Shown here piece after piece: positions 7,728 through 15,669 of a stretch of DNA of 64,000 nucleotides. The notes beneath the pieces were generated by a model. That model worked only from the letters and a program-made list of their open reading frames with translations, had not been told where the DNA came from and did no database searches. Source of the stretch: an uncultured Bacillota bacterium. GTDB lineage: Bacteria > Bacillota > Clostridia > Christensenellales > QAND01. The DNA is taken from NCBI GenBank assembly GCA_905188085.1, contig CAJJKN010000001.1, positions 62,001 to 126,000 of the forward strand, written 5' to 3'. Positions within the stretch are counted from its first letter, which is position 1; every line of letters starts with the position of its first letter. Position numbers and translations under genes: made by a program.

Positions 7728-8053
7728 TTCGGCATATTGTAACGTGGAAATTCAAAGAGCATGCCGAAGGAGCCAGCGCCGAGGAAAACGCGGTAAAGAT
7801 GAAAAACAAGCTGGAATCTCTGATGCAATATGAGATGCCGGGGATGATTTCCATGAAAGTGAGCCTGAACTGCCAGCGGGAAGAAATGGACGAAGCGCAG
7901 GACAGGATGATCTACGATGCTATGCTGGACAGCGTGTTTGCCGATTGGCAGTCGCTGGAGGCATACAAAGTGCATCCGGAACATAAAAAGGTTTCGGCGT
8001 TTTGTAAATCCGTGCGGCTGTCCCGTGCGGCGGTAGATTTAATTATAGACTGA
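7724..8053 (+). CDS. Dabb (stress-responsive alpha/beta-barrel) family protein
   Basis: A 109-residue protein starting MIRHIVTWKF, the usual Dabb beginning (ihHiV.fkf). Later LEAYKVHPEHKKV matches the L..Y..HP.H signature. Dabb proteins are small dimeric ferredoxin-like barrels; biochemical roles vary and are mostly unknown. Start 7724 overlaps the previous stop and has AGGAGGAAG just upstream. The tandem of two small barrel-like proteins behind an HD protein suggests one small metabolic unit. Confidence 0.85.
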   Translation: MIRHIVTWKFKEHAEGASAEENAVKMKNKLESLMQYEMPGMISMKVSLNCQREEMDEAQDRMIYDAMLDSVFADWQSLEAYKVHPEHKKVSAFCKSVRLSRAAVDLIID

Positions 8054-8073
8054 AAAAGGGGGAGCAGACGGTT

Positions 8074-8586
8074 TTGCAACCCAATGCAAAAAAACAACCC
8101 ATGAGCCGAGACTGCATCATTTGCTTGGCAGCTGGCCTGGTGGGGTATATTTTATTGAGATTGCCGGTAGGCATTTACGGCATAGGCATCAGCCTGGGCG
8201 TGGGCGTTATGTATGTGGCGGCGTATTTGCTGCCCATACCGGCGGCCGTGTTTTGTACGGTGCTGCCGGCGGTGCTGGCTGATGTGATCTGGGGCAATTT
8301 TGTTTTGCTGCCGATGACGGCTGTGGTAACGGCGGTTTGCCAAATTGTGCTGTGCAAGGTGTTTGTGCAATATGTGCAAAACAATTTGGGTCGGTTTTTA
8401 TTGGCGGCGGGCATTGGCGCGGTTTTTTACCTGATCGGCACGTTTTTCTATTTTGCGATTGCCTATGGGGTATTATCTGCGATGATTGCGGCCGTTCCGT
8501 TTGCCGTGCAGTGGATTGTTGCATCGATTGTCGGCTATTGGGGCATTGCGATTTATCGCTCTAAGCTGCTGCCAAAGCTGAGATAA
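8074..8586 (+). CDS. ECF-transporter S-component-like membrane protein
   Basis: A 170-residue, very hydrophobic protein with about five or six helices. The short N-terminal cytoplasmic stretch, then GIGISLGVGVMYVAAYLLP and VLPAVLADVIWGNF, resemble the S-component (substrate-binding) folds of ECF vitamin transporters, where the segment after helix 3 holds an ADxxxG motif. The substrate is not deducible. The start is TTG at 8074 behind GGGGGAG; ATG at 8101 is the alternative. It lies inside the HD-holA operon. Confidence 0.6.
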   Translation: MQPNAKKQPMSRDCIICLAAGLVGYILLRLPVGIYGIGISLGVGVMYVAAYLLPIPAAVFCTVLPAVLADVIWGNFVLLPMTAVVTAVCQIVLCKVFVQYVQNNLGRFLLAAGIGAVFYLIGTFFYFAIAYGVLSAMIAAVPFAVQWIVASIVGYWGIAIYRSKLLPKLR

Positions 8587-8595
8587 GGAGCAGAT

Positions 8596-9309
8596 ATGCA
8601 ATATTGTTGCTTGGGAAAATACGGGCCGTACCCTGCGGCGGGCGGCGCCTCCAGCGGGCATGCGGTCTTTCAGGACGGCGCTGCGCTTGTGTTGGATATG
8701 GGCTGCGGCGTATGCGGCAGGCTGCTGTCTGTTTTGGAAAAACAGAAGGTATGCGGGGTTGTGCTGACGCACCTGCATCCGGATCATTACAGCGATGCGT
8801 TGGTCTATGCGCAGCTTTTAGCCAAATGCGCCGAAAAGCCGCTGCCGTTGTATTTGCCCAAAGCGCCGGTGCGCGTGAGCAGTTTGTTGGCGGATACCGG
8901 AGCGTTTGAGGTACATTATACCGAAGAATTAGACAAAGCGGCCTGCGGACCGTTTACGCTGCGGTTTGCGCCGACGGTGCATCCGCTGCCGGGTTATGCT
9001 GTGCGCGTGGAGGGCGGAAAAACGCTGGCCTATACCGGAGACAGCGTGCCGACTGCGGCGCTGCGGGCATGGGCGCAAAACGCGGATGTGCTGCTGTGCG
9101 ATGCGCCGTTTACAGAGCAGAATGTGCCGTCGCCTTCGCCGCATATGACGGCGGGGCAGGCCGCGGAGATGGCGCAAAAAGCCGGGGTAAAAAACCTTTG
9201 GATTTCGCATATTGTGCCGGGCAGCGATGAAACTGCGCTGTTGGCGGAAGCAAAAGAAAAATTTGAAAACAGCGAAATTGTCGAGGAAATGAACATAAAA
9301 AATCTGTGA
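8596..9309 (+). CDS. MBL-fold metallo-hydrolase (RNase Z/PhnP-like)
   Basis: A 237-residue metallo-beta-lactamase-fold enzyme. THLHPDHYSD holds the HxHxDH zinc motif near residue 61, the later His is in PTVHPLPG, YTGDS supplies the bridging Asp, and WISHIVPG the final His. The compact layout resembles RNase Z/PhnP-like phosphodiesterases. A clear AAGGAG precedes the ATG. It is transcribed just ahead of a ComEC that lacks its own MBL domain, but its motif is not the ComEC type. Confidence 0.88.
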   Translation: MQYCCLGKYGPYPAAGGASSGHAVFQDGAALVLDMGCGVCGRLLSVLEKQKVCGVVLTHLHPDHYSDALVYAQLLAKCAEKPLPLYLPKAPVRVSSLLADTGAFEVHYTEELDKAACGPFTLRFAPTVHPLPGYAVRVEGGKTLAYTGDSVPTAALRAWAQNADVLLCDAPFTEQNVPSPSPHMTAGQAAEMAQKAGVKNLWISHIVPGSDETALLAEAKEKFENSEIVEEMNIKNL

Positions 9310-9327
9310 CGTCATGGAGGGGGAAAC

Positions 9328-10869
9328 ATGCGGAACGGAGAGCAGCGCGCTGCGCGGGGACTGACGGGGTATCAGTTTTGGAATGTACGCCCGTTATGCC
9401 TGGCGGCCCTGGGCTTTTGTTTGGGGATCTGCCTTTGTTTTTATGTGCGCATTTCTGCTTGGGGATGGCTTATGGCAGGCTGCGCGGCGCTGTTTTTATG
9501 TATGCTGTGGCTGCTTTATACCGGGCGCCGCGGCTTTTTTGTTTGCCTTGTATTGATCACGGCGGGCCTGGGCATGCTGCGGACGATCCCTGCGCTGCGG
9601 GGTGTGCCGCTTGTCTGGCCCAAAGAGGGTAAGATAGAGGGCGTAATTTGCGATTTTCAACAGAGCGACGGGGTATTTACGCTGCTGTTGAAAGATGTGG
9701 AGATAAACGGCCGGCAGACGGGCGAATGTTTGCGGGTGCGGACAAAATCCGCCAACATGCAACAAGCCCGCCCGGGCGATGGGTTTTGCGGCACGGCGTT
9801 TTCCATTTGGATGGCGGAAAGCAAATCCGCCTTGGATAAAATACAGCGCTATGCCAACCATTGGGACAAACTGGCCTGGGTGGGCGAGGATGTTTCCATC
9901 ATCCGAAACGACACAGCATGGGCCTATTGGCCGGCCAGAATGCGCATGAAAGTGGCAGAGCGCATTGAAATGCTGTTTGGCCGACAAGCCGATCTTGTGA
10001 AAGGCATGCTTTTGGGAGATAAAACTGGGTTGTCAGAACAGACAAGATGGGAATTCCAACAAACCGGGATTTCCCATATTTTGGCGGTGTCCGGCCTGCA
10101 TGTAGGGTTTTTGGCGGCATTGATCATCGGGGCGCTGCATAAAAGCAAACTGAAACCAAAAACGCAGGCGGCCGTCCTTTTGGGCGTGTTATGGAGCTAT
10201 TGTGCGCTGGTGGGCTTCCCGGCTTCGGCGGTGCGGGCCACGGTGATGGCCAGCGTGCATCAAATGGCGCAGGCTGCAGGGCGGAGGACAGATTTGTTGG
10301 AAAGCCTGTCGATTGCGGCTTTGATTTTGCTGATTTTTGATCCGCTGCAAATTTTACTGGCAGGGTTTCAATTGTCCTTTGCGGCGGTATGGGGCATTGG
10401 AACGATTACGCAAGCGCTGGTGCGGCGCTGCAAGAAGGGACCGTCTTGGCTGATAAACAGCCTGTCCACTTCGCTGGGCGCACAGCTGGGCATTTGGCCG
10501 GTTTCGCTGCAATATTTTCAGGGCATTTCCGTAATTTCCGTTTTGGCAAACCTGATTGTGGTGCCGCTGGCCAGCATGATTACATCCGCTTCGTTTTTGG
10601 CGCTGTTTTTATCCGTGATATGGCCGGCCTTGGCCATGGGGTTTGCCAAGATGATCAACGGAATTGTCCTGCTTTTGACTTATTGCACATCCTGGATGGC
10701 GCGGATTCCCTTTGCGCTGTGCAAGCTGCCGGCCTGGCCGCCTTCGGCTATATTGCTGTTTTTGGCAAGCCTGTTTTGCCTGTCTCCCTATTGTTTATGG
10801 AAAGCAAAGGACAGGTGGATGGTTGTAATTGCCTGCTGGGCGGTTGCGCTTGGGTTGACGCTGCTTTAA
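9328..10869 (+). CDS. comEC: ComEC/Rec2 competence channel protein, short form without MBL domain
   Basis: A 513-residue membrane protein. Residues about 25-75 form the N-terminal helices, 90-190 a soluble OB-like (DUF4131) region, and 215-500 the Competence domain; the signature GISHILAVSGLHVGFLAAL is intact, as is GFPASAVRA. In typical ComEC (about 700-800 residues) a metallo-beta-lactamase domain follows. Here the protein ends right after the last helix (WMVVIACWAVALGLTLL) and a normal operon junction to holA follows, so the domain is absent rather than frameshifted. The family makes the DNA-uptake channel in the inner membrane. Confidence 0.88.
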   Translation: MRNGEQRAARGLTGYQFWNVRPLCLAALGFCLGICLCFYVRISAWGWLMAGCAALFLCMLWLLYTGRRGFFVCLVLITAGLGMLRTIPALRGVPLVWPKEGKIEGVICDFQQSDGVFTLLLKDVEINGRQTGECLRVRTKSANMQQARPGDGFCGTAFSIWMAESKSALDKIQRYANHWDKLAWVGEDVSIIRNDTAWAYWPARMRMKVAERIEMLFGRQADLVKGMLLGDKTGLSEQTRWEFQQTGISHILAVSGLHVGFLAALIIGALHKSKLKPKTQAAVLLGVLWSYCALVGFPASAVRATVMASVHQMAQAAGRRTDLLESLSIAALILLIFDPLQILLAGFQLSFAAVWGIGTITQALVRRCKKGPSWLINSLSTSLGAQLGIWPVSLQYFQGISVISVLANLIVVPLASMITSASFLALFLSVIWPALAMGFAKMINGIVLLLTYCTSWMARIPFALCKLPAWPPSAILLFLASLFCLSPYCLWKAKDRWMVVIACWAVALGLTLL

Positions 10870-10890
10870 AATGAAGACGGAGGAGAGCTG

Positions 10891-11919
10891 TTGGAATATA
10901 AACAACTGAAAAAACAAATACAGCAAAAACAACTGTCATCGTGCTATGTGCTGTACGGAGCGGAGCAGTTTGTGAAACTGCGCACGTTGGATAGGCTATG
11001 CCAGGCGGCGCTGGAAGGGGGAGACCCCGGCTGGAACCAAAACGTGCTGGAAGAAAAGGCCACGGCGGATGAAATTTACGCGGCCTGCCAGACGCTGCCG
11101 ATGTTTGCACCGCATAGGGTGGTGATTGTAAAGGAATCGCCGCTGTTGAAAAACGGGGGCGGCACGGCCGGGGAAGAAACCCTGCTGTCGTTGATAGATT
11201 CTTTGCCGGCGGAGACGGTGTTGATCTTTTTATTGGAGGGGAAACCGGACGGGCGGCGTAAGCTGACGGCGGCGCTGAAGAAAAAGGACGCGCTGGTGGA
11301 ATTTTCCACGATGACGGAATACGAGATTTTCAGCTGGCTGAAAGCCTACGCAGCCCAGCGCGGCAAAGCCGTGCAGCCGCAGGCGCTGGAAACGCTGGTG
11401 CAATGGGTGGGCACGGATATGCAGACGGTGGCTACGGAAATGGAAAAGGTATGCAGCTATGCGGAAAACAAAGAGCTGATTACCAAAGAGGATGTGCAGG
11501 CTGTGGCCAGCCAGACCCTGGAGGCCAATGCGTTTGCCATTGTGGATTTGCTGCTGCAAGGCAAAAGGGAACGGGCCGCCCGGCAGATGGATCTGTTGTT
11601 TGAAGACGGCGGCTCTGTACAGATGTTTATGGGCGCGGTGGCGTATCGGCTGCGCCAGTTGTTGGCGGCCCGGCAGGGCTGGGAAGAAGGGAAGAGCCTG
11701 TCTGCTGCGGCGGCTAAGGTACAAGGCCCCCGGTTTGCGGCGCAAAAAACAGCAACCCAGGCAAAGACGATGAAAACAGAAACCCTGCGGCAGGGCCTGA
11801 TTGCCTTAACGGAAGCGGATTTTGCGATTAAAAGCGGGCGCGTGAGAGACGACAGGGCGGCGCTGGAAACGGCGCTTTGGCAGGCGTTTGGCGCACAGCC
11901 GGATAAAAAGCCGAGATGA
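10891..11919 (+). CDS. holA: DNA polymerase III subunit delta
   Basis: A 342-residue clamp-loader delta subunit. It has the N-terminal SSCYVLYGAEQFVK segment (equivalent to the .LYG.E.fL motif), TLPMFAPHRVVIVKE in the AAA-like fold, LVQWVGTDMQTVATEMEKV in the middle and the C-terminal collar helices with MFMGAVAYRLRQLL. Delta opens the beta clamp. Position directly after comEC is the conserved gene order in many Firmicutes. The start is TTG at 10891 behind GGAGGAG. Confidence 0.95.
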   Translation: MEYKQLKKQIQQKQLSSCYVLYGAEQFVKLRTLDRLCQAALEGGDPGWNQNVLEEKATADEIYAACQTLPMFAPHRVVIVKESPLLKNGGGTAGEETLLSLIDSLPAETVLIFLLEGKPDGRRKLTAALKKKDALVEFSTMTEYEIFSWLKAYAAQRGKAVQPQALETLVQWVGTDMQTVATEMEKVCSYAENKELITKEDVQAVASQTLEANAFAIVDLLLQGKRERAARQMDLLFEDGGSVQMFMGAVAYRLRQLLAARQGWEEGKSLSAAAAKVQGPRFAAQKTATQAKTMKTETLRQGLIALTEADFAIKSGRVRDDRAALETALWQAFGAQPDKKPR

Positions 11920-12120
11920 ATCTGTAAAACAGAGTTTCTGTGGGGGAAAGACGGGAAACCTCTATAAAACATGCGGCTTTGCCAAAACGGCAGGGAAATA
12001 AGAGGAAAACGACGGACGCAACGCGTTATGAAAAGAACGGAGAAAAAGGCAGAAACGATCTTTATTTTGGCTTTTGGGCTGTTTTATTGTCGGGGAAATA
12101 AAAATGGGATAAAAACAAAT

Positions 12121-12156
12121 AAAAAAGAAACCGATGAAATTTCATCGGTTTTTTCA
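12121..12156. terminator. Bidirectional terminator between holA and rpsT
   Basis: A perfect 24-base palindrome at 12128-12151 (AAACCGATGAAA mirrored) has A6 before and T6 after, so it can end transcripts from both convergent genes. The stretch 11920-12120 before it holds no gene. Confidence 0.92.
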
Positions 12157-12177
12157 TGCTCCAAGAAAATAAATTTT

Positions 12178-12441
12178 TTAGGCATTCGCTTTTGCCATAG
12201 CCGCAGCCAGCTGAGCTTTTTTGCGGTTGGAGGCGTTTTTATGGATCACACCTTTGGAGGCTGCTTTGTCCACCATGCTGACGGTTTCCCGGTACACGGT
12301 CTGCAAATCAGAATCCCCTGCGGCAACAGCAGCATCAAATTTCTTCAAAGAAGTCTTCAAACGAGATTTGATCATGCGATTGCGGCCAGCGCGACGTTCT
12401 TCAACTTTTACGCGTTTTATCGCCGATTTAATGTTAGGCAT
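12178..12441 (-). CDS. rpsT: 30S ribosomal protein S20
   Basis: 87 residues, starting MPNIKSAIKRVKV and containing RNRMIKSRLKTSLKKF and IHKNASNRKKAQL, which is the standard S20 sequence. It binds 16S rRNA in the small subunit. A GAGGAGGTGA site lies just before the ATG. As in many Firmicutes it is divergent from gpr. Confidence 0.98.
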   Translation of the reverse strand: MPNIKSAIKRVKVEERRAGRNRMIKSRLKTSLKKFDAAVAAGDSDLQTVYRETVSMVDKAASKGVIHKNASNRKKAQLAAAMAKANA

Positions 12442-12585
12442 ATTCCTTCACCTCCTCAAGGGGCAAACTTAACTTTCAGTATTGTACCATGGGACGCAAG
12501 GCTTTGCAAGCATAAAAACGCGGTTTGGCGTATAGTTCCCGGGTTTTGACGGATGATAAAGAAAAACGCAGCGGGAGGAAAGACG

Positions 12586-13431
12586 TTGGACAGATATTCC
12601 GATTTGATTTTAGAGGCATATTGGGCGGCCGGCACATTGCCGGGCGGAGTTTTGGTGGAGGAACAGACGGAAGAGGAAGTGGAGATTTCCATTGTGAAAA
12701 TCACGGATGAAGAGGGAGAAAAGGCGCTGGGGCGGCCGAAAGGAACCTATGTTACGCTGACGGCGCCGGACATGGCGGGAACGGATCCGGAGATAGATAA
12801 ACGCTGTGCCAAAGCGCTGGCAAAACAGATCAGGGCCATGCTGCCGAGGCGAAAGGAAAAACAAAAACCGGTGCTGCTGGTGGGGCTGGGCAACCGTTCC
12901 ATGACGCCGGACAGCCTGGGCCCCAGGACGATGGATCATGTGATGGTAACAAGACATCTGTTTTCGCTTTGGCCGGAGGAAATGGAAAAAGCGGAAAGCG
13001 TTTGCGCCATATCGCCCGGCGTTTTGGGCGAAACGGGCATAGAAAGCGGAGAGGCGGTCAAGGGCCTGGTGGAACAGATCCGCCCTTGTGCGGTTATTGC
13101 AGTGGACACCCTGGCGGCAGGCGACCCCAAACGCATGGCGACGACGATACAGCTGGGCAACACCGGCATTGCGCCGGGCGGCGGCGTGGGCAATCGGCGG
13201 CTGACGCTGGACCAAACCACGCTGCAAGTGCCGGTGTTGGCGCTGGGGATTCCGCTGGTGGTGCGCGCGGATACGCTGTTTGAGGGAAAACCGCAAGGCT
13301 TGATCGTAACGCCGAAAGAGATTGACGGCATTGTAAAGGCAAGCGCCATGCTGTTGGCGCGGGCTTTGAACCAGGCGCTGCACCCGAGACTGCCTAAAGA
13401 GATGAAAGAACTTTTATCCTCTCAATCATAG
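12586..13431 (+). CDS. gpr: Germination protease GPR
   Basis: A 281-residue aspartic-type endopeptidase that degrades small acid-soluble spore proteins during germination. VGLGNRSMTPDSLGPR and GIAPGGGVGNRR are GPR signatures, and VIAVDTLAAG carries the Asp of the active site region. Start: TTG at 12586 has GGGAGGAAAG at ideal spacing, while ATG at 12553 in the same frame has no ribosome binding site. The next gene is spoIIP, the normal order in sporulating Clostridia and Bacilli. Confidence 0.95.
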   Translation: MDRYSDLILEAYWAAGTLPGGVLVEEQTEEEVEISIVKITDEEGEKALGRPKGTYVTLTAPDMAGTDPEIDKRCAKALAKQIRAMLPRRKEKQKPVLLVGLGNRSMTPDSLGPRTMDHVMVTRHLFSLWPEEMEKAESVCAISPGVLGETGIESGEAVKGLVEQIRPCAVIAVDTLAAGDPKRMATTIQLGNTGIAPGGGVGNRRLTLDQTTLQVPVLALGIPLVVRADTLFEGKPQGLIVTPKEIDGIVKASAMLLARALNQALHPRLPKEMKELLSSQS

Positions 13432-13476
13432 ACAGGCACGCCCGACGCATATCCTGTGCAGAGAGGAGTGCATGGG

Positions 13477-14511
13477 ATGCCGGGCAAGCGAAAAAAAGAA
13501 AGAATTTATCCCCAAAAACAAAAGAGCGGCCACAGGGGAAAACGATGGGCTGTAGGAATCGGTTTATTGGGGCTGCTGAGCGTTATTTATATAAAGACCA
13601 CCAAAGGGCAGGGATTAACGCAGCGGCTGATGGGTATGGAACTGGCGCTTTTGACAGGGCAGGAACCGACATTTCGGCAAACGGAAGAGGACCAGCCCTG
13701 GGCGCTGGAAGAAGAAAAGACAACAGCCGCCAACGCACAGCCTACGCAGAGCCAAGAACCGGCAAAAACCACCAGCGCCAATGCGGCCGTGGCGGTGGGG
13801 GATAAGGTGACAACGCTGATGCCGCCGGACGGCGTGCAGCCTCGCATTATTATGTATAATACGCATTCCAACGAAGCGTTTCGGAAAGTGGAGGGGGATG
13901 AATATAAGGAATCCGGCAATTGGAGAACGCTGAACAGCGGCTATAACATTCAAAAGGTGGCGCAAAATTTATGCTATTTATTGAACCATGAATATCATCT
14001 GCCCGTGATGTTTGACAGTACAGACCATGAACAGGGGAAATTTTACACGACGTCGTATGAGCGGTCGCTGGCGACGATGAAAAAGGATAAGGAAAAATAC
14101 ACGGTAGATCTTTTTATCGATGTGCACCGGGATGGCACGGGTTCATCCGGGGTAGGCGATGTGGTAACGGTGGACGGAAAGCCGTGCGCCAAGGTGATGT
14201 TTGTCATCGGCACGGCGGAGGGAAAAACGGGGCAAGGGTTTCGTGAAAAACCAAAGGATTGGCAGGCCAACAAAAAGGTGGCAGATGCGATTATCAACGA
14301 ACTGAACACCTACGCCAAAGGCTTGGGGAAAACAACCAGAGTGAAAACCGGGCGATACAACCAGCATATGGCCAAAAACTGTATTTTAATTGAAATCGGG
14401 CATAACCAAAATACATTGCAGGAGGTGATGAACAGCGTGCCCTATATCGCCAAGGCCATGAACACGGTTTTTACGCGCGACCTTGACATTCAGCCGTACT
14501 CCGTGCCATGA
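13477..14511 (+). CDS. spoIIP: Stage II sporulation protein P (peptidoglycan amidase/endopeptidase)
   Basis: 344 residues: a basic N-terminus, one membrane anchor (about residues 21-39), a low-complexity linker rich in Gln, Thr and Ala (75-110), then the amidase_3-like SpoIIP domain. IIMYNTHSNEAF holds the zinc-binding HxxxE and VDLFIDVHRDG and ILIEIGHNQNT the remaining active-site residues. In the mother cell it digests septal peptidoglycan with SpoIID and SpoIIM for engulfment. ATG 13477 lies 8 bases after AGGAG. It follows gpr by 45 bases and is likely co-transcribed. Confidence 0.95.
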   Translation: MPGKRKKERIYPQKQKSGHRGKRWAVGIGLLGLLSVIYIKTTKGQGLTQRLMGMELALLTGQEPTFRQTEEDQPWALEEEKTTAANAQPTQSQEPAKTTSANAAVAVGDKVTTLMPPDGVQPRIIMYNTHSNEAFRKVEGDEYKESGNWRTLNSGYNIQKVAQNLCYLLNHEYHLPVMFDSTDHEQGKFYTTSYERSLATMKKDKEKYTVDLFIDVHRDGTGSSGVGDVVTVDGKPCAKVMFVIGTAEGKTGQGFREKPKDWQANKKVADAIINELNTYAKGLGKTTRVKTGRYNQHMAKNCILIEIGHNQNTLQEVMNSVPYIAKAMNTVFTRDLDIQPYSVP

Positions 14512-14547
14512 TAGAAGGCGATAAAAAACAAGAGTGTGTGATTGTGC

Positions 14548-15327
14548 ATGGATAAAAACGCGCCGGTAGGGGTGTTTGATTCGGGGATGGGCGGCTTGGC
14601 AACGCTGAAAGCCCTGCAAAAGCAACTGCCGCATGAGAATTTTATATTTTACGGGGACAATGCCAACGCGCCCTACGGAACAAAACAGACGGAGGAAATT
14701 CGCGAGCGTTGTTTTGCGTGTACGGATTTTTTGCTGGATAAAGGGTGTAAGGCCATCGTCATTGCCTGCAATACGGCGTCTTCTGCGGCCAAAGAGGATT
14801 TGCGAAAAGCGTATCAAGTGCCCTTTGTGGCGATGGAGCCTGCCATTGCGCCGGCCGGGCGGGCCAGAAAAGACGGCATTGTGCTGGTGATGGCAACGCC
14901 GGCAACGCTGCGCCAGCCGCTGTTTCTCTATCGGGTAAAAAAATGCGGGCTGGAAGGTTTTGTGGAGGCGGTGCCCTGTCCTAAGCTTGTGGAACTGGTG
15001 GAAAAAGGGGCGGTGCTGGGTAAGGAAACATACGAGGCGATTCGCGAGGCACTGGAGCCGCAAAAAGGGAAAGATGTGGATGCCATTGTGCTGGGATGTA
15101 CGCACTTTATCCATGCCAGGCAACAGATTCGCCAATGCGCCGATACGTTTTGGCCGGGCGTGCCGCTGATGGACGGAAACCAAGGCACGGCGGTGCAGCT
15201 GGAGCGAATTGTAAATCAATATGATATGAAAAATGAGCAAACCGGGCCGGGTCGGGTGGAATTTTATACCTCGGGAGATCCAAAAACCTATATGCCGATT
15301 TTTCATATGCTGATGGAACAGGCCTAA
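14548..15327 (+). CDS. murI: Glutamate racemase
   Basis: About 259 residues. PVGVFDSGMGGLATL and ACNTASSAA carry the first catalytic Cys (near residue 71), and VLGCTHF the second (near 184). The enzyme makes D-glutamate for peptidoglycan. The usual .GCTH.P. is GCTHFI here, a mild variation. TTG at 14542 is an alternative start; the ribosome binding site is weak for both. A terminator follows directly. Confidence 0.93.
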   Translation: MDKNAPVGVFDSGMGGLATLKALQKQLPHENFIFYGDNANAPYGTKQTEEIRERCFACTDFLLDKGCKAIVIACNTASSAAKEDLRKAYQVPFVAMEPAIAPAGRARKDGIVLVMATPATLRQPLFLYRVKKCGLEGFVEAVPCPKLVELVEKGAVLGKETYEAIREALEPQKGKDVDAIVLGCTHFIHARQQIRQCADTFWPGVPLMDGNQGTAVQLERIVNQYDMKNEQTGPGRVEFYTSGDPKTYMPIFHMLMEQA

Positions 15328-15352
15328 AAGCGGGAGAGATCCTGCTTTTTTA
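15327..15352 (+). terminator. Terminator of murI
   Basis: AAAGCGGGA (15327-15335) pairs with TCCTGCTTT (15340-15348), with T6 following. Confidence 0.85.
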
Positions 15353-15395
15353 TTGTATTATTTGACATGAAAACAGGAATCAACGGCTTTGTTTG

Positions 15396-15424
15396 AAAAG
15401 AACCGTATCGACGGTTCTTTTTTG
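15396..15424. terminator. Second strong hairpin in the murI/EF-G-like gap
   Basis: AAAAGAACCGT and ACGGTTCTTTT form a perfect 11-bp stem with a 4-base loop and a T run. It may be a backup terminator. The rest of the 15328-15669 gap is AT-rich, with no gene, and ends in the promoter and leader hairpin of the next gene. Confidence 0.7.
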
Positions 15425-15560
15425 CTTGGCAGGCGAATTTGACGAGAAAGGGAAAAATAAAAATATGGGAAGAAAATTACGATAAAAAACTTTGCTAAAC
15501 AGAAAATTTCTGCTAGTATTATAGATAAGAACAAAAATGATTGTAAATAACAAAAGAGGT

Positions 15561-15638
15561 TTGATAAATATAAAAATATAGTTAGTATAAAGAATGTGTA
15601 AAAATGACGCTTTAATTTGCGGCGCGAGGGGCCGCAAA
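15561..15638 (+). promoter_or_regulatory. Promoter and leader hairpin of the EF-G-like gene
   Basis: TTGATA (15561-15566) and TAGTAT (15583-15588) are 16 bases apart. In the leader TTTGCGGC (15616-15623) pairs with GCCGCAAA (15631-15638), ending about 16 bases before the GGGAGG site. Confidence 0.5.
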
Positions 15639-15669
15639 TGGCAATATAGGTGTTAAGGGAGGACTGGAA

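Noticed and set aside
11971..12549. 192-codon plus-strand frame overlapping rpsT
   Set aside because: It lies antisense to the clearly real S20 gene and crosses a terminator.
14386..15306. 306-codon minus-strand frame over murI
   Set aside because: Antisense to a glutamate racemase with intact catalytic motifs.
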